NCBI GenBank assembly: GCA_030950765.1 | Contig: JAUZQX010000185.1 | Location: 1-6,322, forward strand | Source of the DNA: Ghiorsea sp. | GTDB taxonomy: Bacteria > Pseudomonadota > Zetaproteobacteria > Mariprofundales > Mariprofundaceae | Reading direction: 5' to 3' | DNA: 6,322 nt | The notes under the pieces: generated by a model | What the model was told of the DNA's origin: nothing | The model's input: only the letters and a program-made list of their open reading frames with translations | Database searches by the model: none | Made by a program: the position numbers and the translations under genes | Shown: piece after piece, positions 1 through 6,322 of the stretch | How the letters are laid out: each line of letters begins with the position of its first letter | How positions within the stretch are numbered: position 1 is the first letter of the stretch

Positions 1-1
1 A

Positions 2-538
2 ATTATGCGTGAAGCTTTGGCACAAGCCAATGGTGGCCGTATGCATATCTTGGCTGAAATGGCGAAATGCATGGATAAACCAAACGCTGATGTTGCTTCT
101 CATGCACCACGTATGTTCACCATGAAAATCAAATCAGATAAGATTCGTGAAGTGATTGGTGCTGGTGGTAAAGTGATTCGCGGTATCGTTGAAGAAACAG
201 GTGCGAAAGTAGATATTGCTGATGATGGAACAATCACAATCTTTGCAGTGACTGGCGATGCTGGTGAAGCGGCTAAGAAAATGATTCAAGACATCGTAGC
301 CGAAGTTGAAGTGGGCAAGGTTTACGAAGGAAAAGTGGTTAAAATCATGGACTTCGGCGCATTTGTCCGCATTTTGGGTCAAACTGATGGCCTAGTTCAT
401 ATTTCTCAAATCGCCAATGAGCGCGTTGAGAAAGTGGCTGATAAACTAAGCGAAGGTGATGTTGTGCAAGTGAAAGTATTGGAAGTTGACCGTAGTGGCA
501 AAATCCGTCTTTCCATGAAAGCATTGCTTGAAGATTAA
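2..538 (+). CDS. pnp: Polyribonucleotide nucleotidyltransferase (PNPase), C-terminal part; 5' end outside window
   Basis: PNPase is the trimeric phosphorolytic 3'-5' exoribonuclease of RNA turnover. Only about the last 178 residues are present. The frame is open to the left edge (the codon before the first ATG is ATT), so that ATG is internal and the gene begins upstream. Numbering from that Met, residues 1-20 match the end of the second RNase PH-like core and its helix (REALAQA, then GRMHIL). A KH domain spans about 37-98, with its RNA-binding GxxG loop as GAGG at 52-55, followed by the family-typical VIRGIVEETGA stretch. An S1 domain spans about 104-172 (GKVYEGKVVKI, DFGAFV, GLVHISQIA, VKVLEVDRSGKIRLS). 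The protein stops about five residues after the S1 domain, without the extra Ala/Pro/Glu-rich tail of E. coli PNPase. A strong terminator follows. The phosphorolytic active site lies outside the window, so its integrity cannot be judged. Confidence 0.97.
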   Translation: MMREALAQANGGRMHILAEMAKCMDKPNADVASHAPRMFTMKIKSDKIREVIGAGGKVIRGIVEETGAKVDIADDGTITIFAVTGDAGEAAKKMIQDIVAEVEVGKVYEGKVVKIMDFGAFVRILGQTDGLVHISQIANERVEKVADKLSEGDVVQVKVLEVDRSGKIRLSMKALLED

Positions 539-570
539 GCACACTGCTTTAAATATTTAAAACCTATAAA

Positions 571-599
571 AGGGCGGAGCGAATAGCTTCGCCCTTTTT
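571..599 (+). terminator. Rho-independent terminator of pnp
   Basis: Arms 571-580 (AGGGCGGAGC) and 586-595 (GCTTCGCCCT) form a 10-bp stem with one G-U wobble (577/589) and a five-base GAATA loop. The T run 595-599 follows directly. Three As before the stem (568-570) can extend pairing into the T run. The hairpin starts 32 bases after the pnp stop codon and separates pnp from the antiporter gene. The A-rich 5' flank means it could act weakly on the other strand, but there is no minus-strand gene nearby for it to serve. Confidence 0.93.
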
Positions 600-689
600 G
601 TTGGTTGTTTATAAAGTTGGCTTAATAGTTGCTTGTTGAGTTTTAGTATTTTACCAAATGGAACACATGGTTAGAAAAGCTGTGCAGAA

Positions 690-719
690 TTGCTGTGGCA
701 AGCTATGCTTAGTTTTAAT
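690..719 (+). promoter_or_regulatory. Weak candidate sigma-70 promoter upstream of the antiporter gene
   Basis: TTGCTG (690-695) and TTTAAT (714-719) are separated by 18 bases. They match the -35 consensus at 3 of 6 positions and the -10 consensus at 5 of 6. Initiation would fall near base 726, leaving a leader of about 23 bases that contains the AGAGAGGAG ribosome site. An overlapping alternative is TGTGCA (681-686) with TATGCT (704-709), 17 bases apart. A promoter is expected here because pnp ends at a strong terminator and the next gene starts 150 bases later, but in an AT-rich gap such matches arise easily by chance. No operator-like inverted repeat was evident in 600-748. Confidence 0.25.
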
Positions 720-748
720 GTGAGAAGGGTTTAGAGAGGAGCTTTAAA

Positions 749-2134
749 ATGGTAGTAACGTTATTGGTTGTTTGTGCAATTTTATTTATTACTTTGCAGT
801 TGGAAGAAAGGTTTAAAATACCTTCACCATTGGGTTTAATTGCACTTTCATTTATTGCGCATTATATGTTTGCAGGTATTCCTATGATTACAGGGGACAC
901 AGAACATTTTGCGGCTTTGGTTCTACTTCTACTCCCCGTTCTTTTAATCACCGATTCTTTTGAATTGACCGTTGCAGATTTAAAAGAACATGGTTTAAGT
1001 TTGGTGTATTTGGCAGTGGTTGCAGTATCTTTATCTGTTGGTTTAGCACTGCTCACCGCAGACACGCTTTTTGGTCAGTACAACCTGTCTTTTGCTGCGG
1101 TTATTGTGTTGTTTGCCATGGTTTTAGCCACTGACCCTGTATCTGTAGTCAGTATTTTCTCCAATTTCGAGCTACCACATCGTTTGAAGATTTTAGCAGA
1201 AGGCGAGAGTTTATTTAATGATGCTACAGCCTTGATTGTATTTGTATTTGTTGGGCTTTATGCACTTGAAGGTGGCGAAGTGACGTTGGGTTATGTGAGT
1301 GAAATCAGTTTGATTGTTATTTTAGGCTCAACAGTACTGGGTGTGCTTATTGGTTATGTAGGTTTGTTATTGATGAAAACCACACGAAATCGTATTGCGG
1401 AACTACTGATTGTGATTATGGTGGGTTATGGTGCATTTGAAGCCGCTGAGTTCTTCTATATATTCTTAAATATGTTTGGTGGACATTCGCATTTGCATCT
1501 ATCGGGTATCTTATCCTGTATTTTTGCTACGATTACCTTACATCACGTGATGAGTAAATCGATTGTTTCTGATGATGAAAAGCTTAAAAAAGAAGAAGAA
1601 GATTTACAGTTTGAGTCGAGTAAGGGCGATACATCATCGAATGTGATTGGTTTTATGTTTAAGAAAATAAGAGCTACGGTTGAAGAGCGTGAGCGCCACC
1701 TGCGTACTAAAGAAGATGTACAGCTGCTTGCCATTGTTGCCAATACCATTTTGTTTATTGCCATGGCTGAAATCATCAACCTTGAATTGTTGATGAAATA
1801 CAGCACGGAAATCATTGTTATGTTTTTAGCTACTACAGTCATACGCGCCTTGATGATGGCGAAGTTTGCAATCATTACCAACAAAACAACCAAGATGACC
1901 AATGTGAATTTTCGTTGGTGGGGCGTGCTTACCTTTGCGGGGATTAAAGGTGGTTTATCTATTGTGATGTTGATGATGATTCCTGCGGGCTTTGAGCATA
2001 TTGAGATGTTTACAGCGGTTGTGGTGGGTGTGATTATGTTATCCACGTTTATTTATTCAGGTATATTGATTGCTCTGATTGGAAAAAATGCTGAAATATT
2101 CCGCCAAGAAAAGGAAGAGGAAAAGGCGCATTAA
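749..2134 (+). CDS. CPA1-type cation/proton antiporter (NhaP/NHE-like), 461 aa
   Basis: This is an inner-membrane secondary transporter that probably exchanges Na+ (or K+) for H+ to control pH and ion balance. About 13 hydrophobic segments are visible, the first starting at the N-terminus and the last ending near 444. Family motifs are in the expected order: TDP at 128-130 in the unwound-helix region (ATDPVSVVS), ESLFND at 153-158 with the Asn-Asp pair N157-D158 expected to form the ion/proton site, LSGIL at 251-255, and a late GxxGG motif (GIKGG, 398-402). That motif carries Lys400 where the CPA1 family usually has Arg. A histidine cluster (HSHLH, 246-250) sits at the edge of one helix. A charged, probably cytoplasmic stretch of about 55 residues (270-324) splits the membrane domain. 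The C-terminus is short and charged, with no RCK/TrkA_C domain. The start is supported by AGAGAGGAG (733-741), seven bases before the ATG. The family assignment is firm; the transported ion cannot be read from the sequence. Confidence 0.9.
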   Translation: MVVTLLVVCAILFITLQLEERFKIPSPLGLIALSFIAHYMFAGIPMITGDTEHFAALVLLLLPVLLITDSFELTVADLKEHGLSLVYLAVVAVSLSVGLALLTADTLFGQYNLSFAAVIVLFAMVLATDPVSVVSIFSNFELPHRLKILAEGESLFNDATALIVFVFVGLYALEGGEVTLGYVSEISLIVILGSTVLGVLIGYVGLLLMKTTRNRIAELLIVIMVGYGAFEAAEFFYIFLNMFGGHSHLHLSGILSCIFATITLHHVMSKSIVSDDEKLKKEEEDLQFESSKGDTSSNVIGFMFKKIRATVEERERHLRTKEDVQLLAIVANTILFIAMAEIINLELLMKYSTEIIVMFLATTVIRALMMAKFAIITNKTTKMTNVNFRWWGVLTFAGIKGGLSIVMLMMIPAGFEHIEMFTAVVVGVIMLSTFIYSGILIALIGKNAEIFRQEKEEEKAH

Positions 2135-2156
2135 TTCGACTAAATTTGCCTGAGTT

Positions 2157-3065
2157 ATGAAGGCGCAAGACACACATGACTTAACAGATGCTGAGATAAA
2201 AATTGAAGGCATATTGCAGCGTATGGCGATGTTATACAGCTGGTCTAAACTTACTGTTGAAGCATATTTAAGCGATTTATTGGCGTTTCAACAATTTGTG
2301 CTGAATTGTGATGCATCAAGCTCTGCTTTGCATGCCACGCCAGAACAAGTGACAGCCTACCTCGCTCATTTGCAGCAAAAAGGTCTGGCAAACAGTTCTA
2401 TTCAACGTCAGCGCAGCGCCATGGCAACATGGTTTCACTACTTGCAGAATGAAAAGCTTAGGCAAGACTTTCCTATGCAAGATGTCGTGGGTCTGATGTC
2501 GTCATTGCGATTACCCAAATATATTAGTGAACAAGATGTGGAAGCATTGATTCAAGCGCCTGATACGAGTAAAAAGAAAGGCATTCGCGACCGTTTCGTA
2601 TTAGAGATGATGTATGCAACGGGTTTGCGTGTCAGTGAGTTGGCGGGTTTAAAAATAGAAAATATTAACCGCCAACAAAAAACATTACGTGTGATTGGTA
2701 AAGGTAATAAAGAACGAGAAATTCCTTATGGTGAAGAAGCTGATTTGTGGTTGAGTCAGTGGTTAAAAACATTGCCTGCTGCAAGTATTTTTGTGTTTCC
2801 GAGTAAAAAAGGACATTTATCACGACAAACATTGTGGCGTTGTGTACATAATTGTGCTATATTGATTGGACTAAGCCCTGTGCCTTCACCGCACGTGCTG
2901 CGTCATGCGTTTGCCACACACTTATTAAACCATGGTGCAGACTTGCGCGCAGTGCAGACATTGTTGGGGCATGAGAACATTACGACCACTGAAATATATA
3001 CCCATGTTTCAAGGTCGCAACTGTATGATGAGCTGAATAAAGCGCATCCTATGGGTAAAAAGTAA
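2157..3065 (+). CDS. xerD: Site-specific tyrosine recombinase XerD, 302 aa
   Basis: XerD acts with XerC at the chromosomal dif site, under FtsK control at the division septum, to resolve chromosome dimers. The N-terminal SAM-like core-binding domain covers about 11-105 (including LTVEAYLSDLLAF and SSIQRQRSAMATWFHYL). The catalytic domain covers about 119-295. All six active-site residues are present: Arg158 (ATGLRVSEL), Lys182 (VIGKGNKER), His246 and Arg249 (SPHVLRHAFATHLL), His272 (LLGHENI) and nucleophile Tyr281 (EIYTHV). Each is offset by the same amount from those of E. coli XerD (R148, K172, H244, R247, H270, Y279) apart from a shift of eight after Lys182, and the length is close to E. 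coli XerD's 298. The ending (AHPMGKK) also resembles XerD (HPRA) more than XerC. The ATG is the first possible start: an in-frame TGA lies two codons upstream. No good Shine-Dalgarno sequence is visible. It starts 22 bases after the antiporter stop, so it is probably cotranscribed. XerC is a less likely alternative. Confidence 0.92.
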   Translation: MKAQDTHDLTDAEIKIEGILQRMAMLYSWSKLTVEAYLSDLLAFQQFVLNCDASSSALHATPEQVTAYLAHLQQKGLANSSIQRQRSAMATWFHYLQNEKLRQDFPMQDVVGLMSSLRLPKYISEQDVEALIQAPDTSKKKGIRDRFVLEMMYATGLRVSELAGLKIENINRQQKTLRVIGKGNKEREIPYGEEADLWLSQWLKTLPAASIFVFPSKKGHLSRQTLWRCVHNCAILIGLSPVPSPHVLRHAFATHLLNHGADLRAVQTLLGHENITTTEIYTHVSRSQLYDELNKAHPMGKK

Positions 3066-3097
3066 TGTGCTTGTAAGTCTTGATTTGGAGGTAGGTT

Positions 3098-4288
3098 ATG
3101 TCAGGTAGTGATTATATCATTGATGATTCATCAAACACCTTTCGTGCCGCCATGGCAGCAGAAGAAGCGGGAGAATATGAAAAAGCATACCGTTTATTCG
3201 GTGAATTATGGGAATCAGAGTTTTGGAGTGAAGATAGGGATGTGCTGCTGCATTATGCTAATGCCAGTGAACATGTGGGTGATCATACACGCGCTTTAAA
3301 TATTTATACTAAATTGATGGAAAGTATGACTTTAAACCCATCCGATACCACGGGTACACTGATTCAAGCGAGTATGTCGCGCTTGAATGAATTGGTGCAC
3401 GATGGTTCAGTAGAAAGTGAGATTGAAGGGCACAACCTTGATGTCGCCTATGATGAAGAAGAAGCGCGTCTGGTAGATGAGCTCTTTAAATATGCAACTG
3501 AATTAAGTTTGCCAGCAGGCACAACGATTTGTGAATCTGAAGATATTGCCAATCACATGTGGCTGCTTGTGGATGGTCAAGTGGATGTGTTGATTGCCAA
3601 TATCAATACCACAACATTGACAGGCAGTAGAACACATCCATGTTTGATGGGTGAAGTTGCATATTTCACAGGTATGCGCCGCGCGGCAACATTGAAATGT
3701 GCTTCTGATGTAAAACTTTTAGAACTTTCATTCAATGATATTGTCGATTTGGAATCCAAAGACCCCAATGTGCAACCCTTGTTGGATCATGTGTTCCGCA
3801 GTCGTTTAGGATATCATCTATTAAGCCAACATGATATTTTCAAGAAACTGGATGATGATGAGCGCAAAGAAGTGGCATTATGCATGCGCCACACCAGCTA
3901 CTTACCAAGTAAAATCTTGGTGGAACAAGGTTTACCTCGGGATAATGCCTTTATGGTACAGTCAGGCACACTTTTGATGCTTAAAAAAGGTGAAGATGGT
4001 AATTTTGAGTTGATTAGTAGCATGCATCCAGGCGATATTTTCCACTTGGGTGGTTTACTGGTTGGTTTTCGCGCACCATATCGTGTGGTCACAGGAACAC
4101 CATGTCGCTTGCTTCGTTTAAAAGCAGAGTTGTTTGAGCCGATGATGAAAAAACACCCTTGGTTGATTAAAGATATTTTGGCACACAGTCGTGAAGAAGC
4201 CGAACGTCAAATTTTACACCCCGAAAAAGAGAACCTTTGGGCTGCAAACCGTTATATCAACTTGGATAAAAACGGTACCAAAAGGTAG
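3098..4288 (+). CDS. Two TPR-like repeats plus tandem cyclic nucleotide-binding domains, 396 aa; function unknown
   Basis: I recognise the domains but no named gene. There is no signal peptide or membrane segment, so it is probably cytoplasmic. Two TPR-like helical hairpins lie at about 12-45 (AMAAEEAGEYEKAYRLF) and 48-81 (YANASEHVGDHTRALNIY). A charged linker (100-122) follows, then two CNB beta-barrels at about 125-235 and 243-365. In the first, the phosphate-binding cassette reads GEVAYF at 185-190 and RAAT at 195-198. Glu186 (ribose contact) and Arg195 (phosphate contact) are nine residues apart, the spacing I recall for protein kinase A regulatory subunits. The second begins with the standard PGDIF (311-315) but has HLGG instead of GE and no R-x-A-T, so it probably does not bind a nucleotide in the usual way. 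No helix-turn-helix, kinase, cyclase or other output domain is present. The start is well supported by GGAGGT (3087-3092), five bases before the ATG. It lies 32 bases after xerD and 45 before ettA. Acting as a sensor or scaffold through the TPRs is inference. Confidence 0.85.
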   Translation: MSGSDYIIDDSSNTFRAAMAAEEAGEYEKAYRLFGELWESEFWSEDRDVLLHYANASEHVGDHTRALNIYTKLMESMTLNPSDTTGTLIQASMSRLNELVHDGSVESEIEGHNLDVAYDEEEARLVDELFKYATELSLPAGTTICESEDIANHMWLLVDGQVDVLIANINTTTLTGSRTHPCLMGEVAYFTGMRRAATLKCASDVKLLELSFNDIVDLESKDPNVQPLLDHVFRSRLGYHLLSQHDIFKKLDDDERKEVALCMRHTSYLPSKILVEQGLPRDNAFMVQSGTLLMLKKGEDGNFELISSMHPGDIFHLGGLLVGFRAPYRVVTGTPCRLLRLKAELFEPMMKKHPWLIKDILAHSREEAERQILHPEKENLWAANRYINLDKNGTKR

Positions 4289-4333
4289 TTTTTTCGGTAA
4301 ACTCTGCACAAAAAACAGTGTAAGGGTTTAATT

Positions 4334-6004
4334 ATGGCAGAACATCAATTTATTTATACCATGCAAGGCGTTGGCAAAGTTGTTGGCGGCAAAAAGAAAA
4401 TCCTAGATGATATTTGGTTATCCTTTTATCCGGGCGCCAAAATCGGCGTATTGGGCCTCAATGGTTCGGGTAAATCTACCTTATTAAAAATCATGGCAGG
4501 TCTGGATACTGAAATCCTAGGTGAAGCACGTCCAGCCGAGGGCATCAAGATTGGATACTTGGCGCAAGAGCCAGAATTGGATGAATCCAAAGATGTGCGA
4601 GGCAATGTTGAAGAAGCGGTGAGCGAAGTGATTCAAGCTTTGGCAGATTTAGATGCTGTGTATGCTCAATATGCAGAGCCTGATGCGGATTTTGATGCGC
4701 TAGCCAAAAAACAAGCCAAGCTTGAAGATGTGATTAATGCAGCCGATGGGCATGATTTAAACAGAAAATTAGATATTGCAGCTGATGCACTGCGTTTGCC
4801 CGAATGGGATGCTGATGTATCTACATTATCAGGTGGTGAGCGCCGCCGCGTGGCATTGTGTCGCCTTTTATTGTCCAACCCAGACATGATTCTGCTTGAT
4901 GAGCCAACCAACCACTTGGATGCAGAGTCTGTGGCGTGGCTTGAGCGTTTTTTGCATGACTACACAGGCACAGTGGTTGCCGTGACCCATGATAGGTATT
5001 TCTTGGATAATGTAGCGGGCTGGATTTTAGAGCTAGACCGAGGCAAAGGCATTCCATTTGAAGGCAATTATTCATCATGGCTTGAACAAAAAGATGCGCG
5101 ATTAAGCCAAGAAAGCAAAGAAGAGTCTTCGCGCCAAAAAGCGATTAAACAAGAATTGGAATGGGTTAGGCAAGGGACAAAAGGTCGCCATGCCAAGTCC
5201 AAAGCGCGTCTTAAAGCGTTTGATGAATTGGCGAGCAAAGAAGTGCAACAGCGTAATGCCACCAAACAAATTTTTATCCCAGCGGGTGAGCGATTGGGTG
5301 ATGTGGTGATTAAAGCGGACATGGTGAGCAAAGCTTACGGTGACAGAGTATTGTATGACGATTTAAACTTTAATTTGCCGCGTGGTGGTATTGTGGGTGT
5401 GATTGGGGCGAATGGTGCGGGTAAAACCACATTGTTCCGTATGGTTACAGGTCAAGAAGAACCAACATCAGGCACATTAACCGTAGGTGATACTGTGCAA
5501 CTGGCATACGTTGACCAATCCCGTGATGCCTTGGATGACAATAAAACTGTATTTGAAGAAATTTCAGGCGGTTCTGATTTTATCACTTTAGGTAAAGCTG
5601 AAGTGTCTTCTCGCGCATATTGCGGTCGTTTTAACTTCAAAGGCGGCGACCAACAGAAGAAAGTGTCTATGCTTTCAGGTGGTGAGCGCAACCGTTTGCA
5701 CATGGCGAAAATGCTGAAAGAGGGCGGTAATGTATTGCTTCTCGATGAACCAACCAATGACTTGGATGTGGAAACACTGCGCGCCTTAGAGGATGCACTG
5801 CTTGATTTTGCAGGCTGTGCGGTGGTGATTTCGCATGATAGGTGGTTCTTAGACCGTGTGGCAACTCACATCCTCGCTTTTGAAGGCGATGGGCATGTAG
5901 AATGGTTTGAGGGTAACTTCGCGGAATATGAAAAAGATAAAGAGCGCAGATTGGGTAAAGATGCAACGCAACCGCATCGGATGAAATATAAAAAATTAGC
6001 GTGA
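4334..6004 (+). CDS. ettA: Energy-dependent translational throttle protein EttA (ABC-F ATPase), 556 aa
   Basis: EttA is a soluble ABC-F protein that binds the ribosomal E site and, according to ATP/ADP state, gates entry of initiated 70S ribosomes into elongation. The length matches E. coli EttA (555). ABC domain 1 has Walker A GLNGSGKST (41-49), signature LSGGER (165-170), Walker B ILLDEP (186-191) with catalytic Glu190, and H-loop His219. The arm insertion, which contacts the L1 stalk, is at about 95-140. The linker (P-site tRNA interaction motif) is at about 242-322 and highly basic (QGTKGRHAKSKARLKAF). ABC domain 2 has Walker A GANGAGKTT (358-366), signature LSGGER (447-452), Walker B LLLDEP (468-473) with Glu472, and His501. 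Both catalytic Glu residues sit two positions beyond E. coli E188 and E470, so both ATPase sites look intact. There are no transmembrane helices, so it is not a transporter. TAAGGG (4321-4326) lies seven bases before the ATG. The arm and linker separate it from Uup and the antibiotic-resistance ABC-F proteins. Confidence 0.97.
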   Translation: MAEHQFIYTMQGVGKVVGGKKKILDDIWLSFYPGAKIGVLGLNGSGKSTLLKIMAGLDTEILGEARPAEGIKIGYLAQEPELDESKDVRGNVEEAVSEVIQALADLDAVYAQYAEPDADFDALAKKQAKLEDVINAADGHDLNRKLDIAADALRLPEWDADVSTLSGGERRRVALCRLLLSNPDMILLDEPTNHLDAESVAWLERFLHDYTGTVVAVTHDRYFLDNVAGWILELDRGKGIPFEGNYSSWLEQKDARLSQESKEESSRQKAIKQELEWVRQGTKGRHAKSKARLKAFDELASKEVQQRNATKQIFIPAGERLGDVVIKADMVSKAYGDRVLYDDLNFNLPRGGIVGVIGANGAGKTTLFRMVTGQEEPTSGTLTVGDTVQLAYVDQSRDALDDNKTVFEEISGGSDFITLGKAEVSSRAYCGRFNFKGGDQQKKVSMLSGGERNRLHMAKMLKEGGNVLLLDEPTNDLDVETLRALEDALLDFAGCAVVISHDRWFLDRVATHILAFEGDGHVEWFEGNFAEYEKDKERRLGKDATQPHRMKYKKLA

Positions 6005-6095
6005 TGTTAAGTCCACTTTGAGCAATCAATCAATATTTCAACGTTCTCCCAACAATAGGGGCATTGGATTGTCGTCGTTTGCGTGCCAGCCACTG
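6005..6095. other. Convergent intergenic gap between ettA and gloA, no clear terminator
   Basis: These 91 bases separate the ettA stop from the gloA stop on the opposite strand. I looked for GC-rich hairpins followed by T runs in both directions and found none. The best structure is a poor one with a bulge (TCCCAA near 6047-6052 with TTGGA near 6064-6068) and no T tract. A short tandem CAAT run (6023-6034) is present, with a distant inverted match GATTG (6067-6071), but the loop is too long for a terminator. Ending of these transcripts may be Rho-dependent or by readthrough. Confidence 0.5.
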
Positions 6096-6322
6096 TTAAT
6101 CCTTTTCGATAAGTTCGATAGGATAACCATCAGGGTCTTTGATAAATGCAAGTATGGTGTCGCTATGTTTCATCGGTCCTGGTTGCCTTGTAATCACACC
6201 ACCTGCGGCATCAATGTCATGACACACCTTTACAATATCATCCACAGCAATGGCAAGGTGACCAAAGCCAGAGCCAAGCTCATAATCACTTGTATCCCAG
6301 TTATGGGTTAACTCAATGGCTG
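6096..6322 (-). CDS. gloA: Lactoylglutathione lyase (glyoxalase I), C-terminal part; 5' end outside window
   Basis: GloA isomerises the hemithioacetal of methylglyoxal and glutathione to S-lactoylglutathione, the first step of cytoplasmic methylglyoxal detoxification. The window holds the last 74 codons; the stop reads as TTA at 6096-6098 on the plus strand. The translation begins AIELTHNWDTSDYELG, continues GFGHLAIAVDD and GGVITRQPGPMK, and ends IKDPDGYPIELIEKD, which closely follows E. coli GloA. Three of the four metal ligands are visible: fragment residues Glu3 (IELTHNW), His21 (FGHLAIAV) and Glu69 (PIELIE). Their spacings of 18 and 48 are the same as E. coli E56, H74 and E122. The first His ligand (E. 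coli H5) is upstream, out of view. The short linker between the two halves is that of the Ni/Co-type bacterial enzyme. The protein ends soon after ELIEKD, without the extra tail of E. coli GloA. It is transcribed towards ettA. Confidence 0.95.
   Translation of the reverse strand, partial: AIELTHNWDTSDYELGSGFGHLAIAVDDIVKVCHDIDAAGGVITRQPGPMKHSDTILAFIKDPDGYPIELIEKD

Noticed and set aside
5..538. Treating the first ATG as the start of a complete small KH-S1 RNA-binding protein
   Set aside because: The residues after the ATG match the interior of PNPase, and the frame stays open to the left edge, so it is a window truncation and not a short gene.
1543..2046. 167-codon open frame on the minus strand opposite the antiporter gene
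   Set aside because: It is antisense to a well-supported gene with conserved motifs. Its Ile/Thr/Ser-rich composition is what results from reading the complement of hydrophobic codons, and it matches no family I know.
3063..3097. Possible mobile-element junction, because the gene before it is a tyrosine recombinase
   Set aside because: The recombinase is a chromosomal XerD by its residue spacing and ending. There are no inverted repeats, no attachment-site duplication, no excisionase and no cargo genes, so it is not an integrase marking an island.
4289..4333. Possible terminator or promoter between the CNB gene and ettA, suggested by the T run after the stop and the A run further on
   Set aside because: The T run at 4289-4294 is not preceded by a convincing hairpin, and CTG/CAG around the A run gives only a three-base stem. 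No -35/-10 pair with proper spacing was seen.
5667..6029. 120-codon minus-strand open frame over the 3' end of ettA
   Set aside because: It is a shadow of the second ABC domain of ettA. The His/Pro/Leu-rich translation shows no conserved pattern.
6018..6311. 97-codon open frame on the plus strand at the right edge
   Set aside because: Most of it lies opposite gloA, whose metal ligands and spacing are clearly conserved on the minus strand. It shows no recognisable domain and has no good ribosome site.

Overview
The window looks like ordinary chromosomal DNA from a Gram-negative, probably proteobacterial, organism with a moderately AT-rich genome. It holds a close EttA homologue, an XerD with the proteobacterial-style C-terminus, a Ni-type short glyoxalase I and a bacterial PNPase. 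A marine gamma- or zeta-proteobacterium would fit the sodium/proton-type antiporter and the base composition, but that is a guess the sequence cannot settle. I see no insertion sequence, CRISPR array, tRNA, rRNA or phage gene.

Layout. Bases 2-538 are the 3' end of pnp (KH and S1 RNA-binding domains), closed by a strong intrinsic terminator at 571-599. After a 210-base gap with a weak promoter candidate, four genes run in the same direction with short gaps of 22, 32 and 45 bases: a CPA1-type cation/proton antiporter (749-2134), the tyrosine recombinase xerD (2157-3065), a protein with two TPR-like repeats and two cyclic nucleotide-binding (CNB) domains (3098-4288), and the ribosome-associated ABC-F ATPase ettA (4334-6004). 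The last 227 bases hold the 3' part of gloA (glyoxalase I) on the minus strand, converging on ettA.

How the genes relate. The four-gene run has no visible internal terminator and may be one transcript. Its members do unrelated jobs: ion homeostasis, chromosome dimer resolution, possible nucleotide sensing, and energy-dependent control of translation initiation/early elongation. It looks like a housekeeping neighbourhood rather than a dedicated pathway. The least explained gene is the TPR-CNB-CNB protein. It has one CNB pocket with the canonical ligand residues, one degenerate pocket, and no recognisable output domain.
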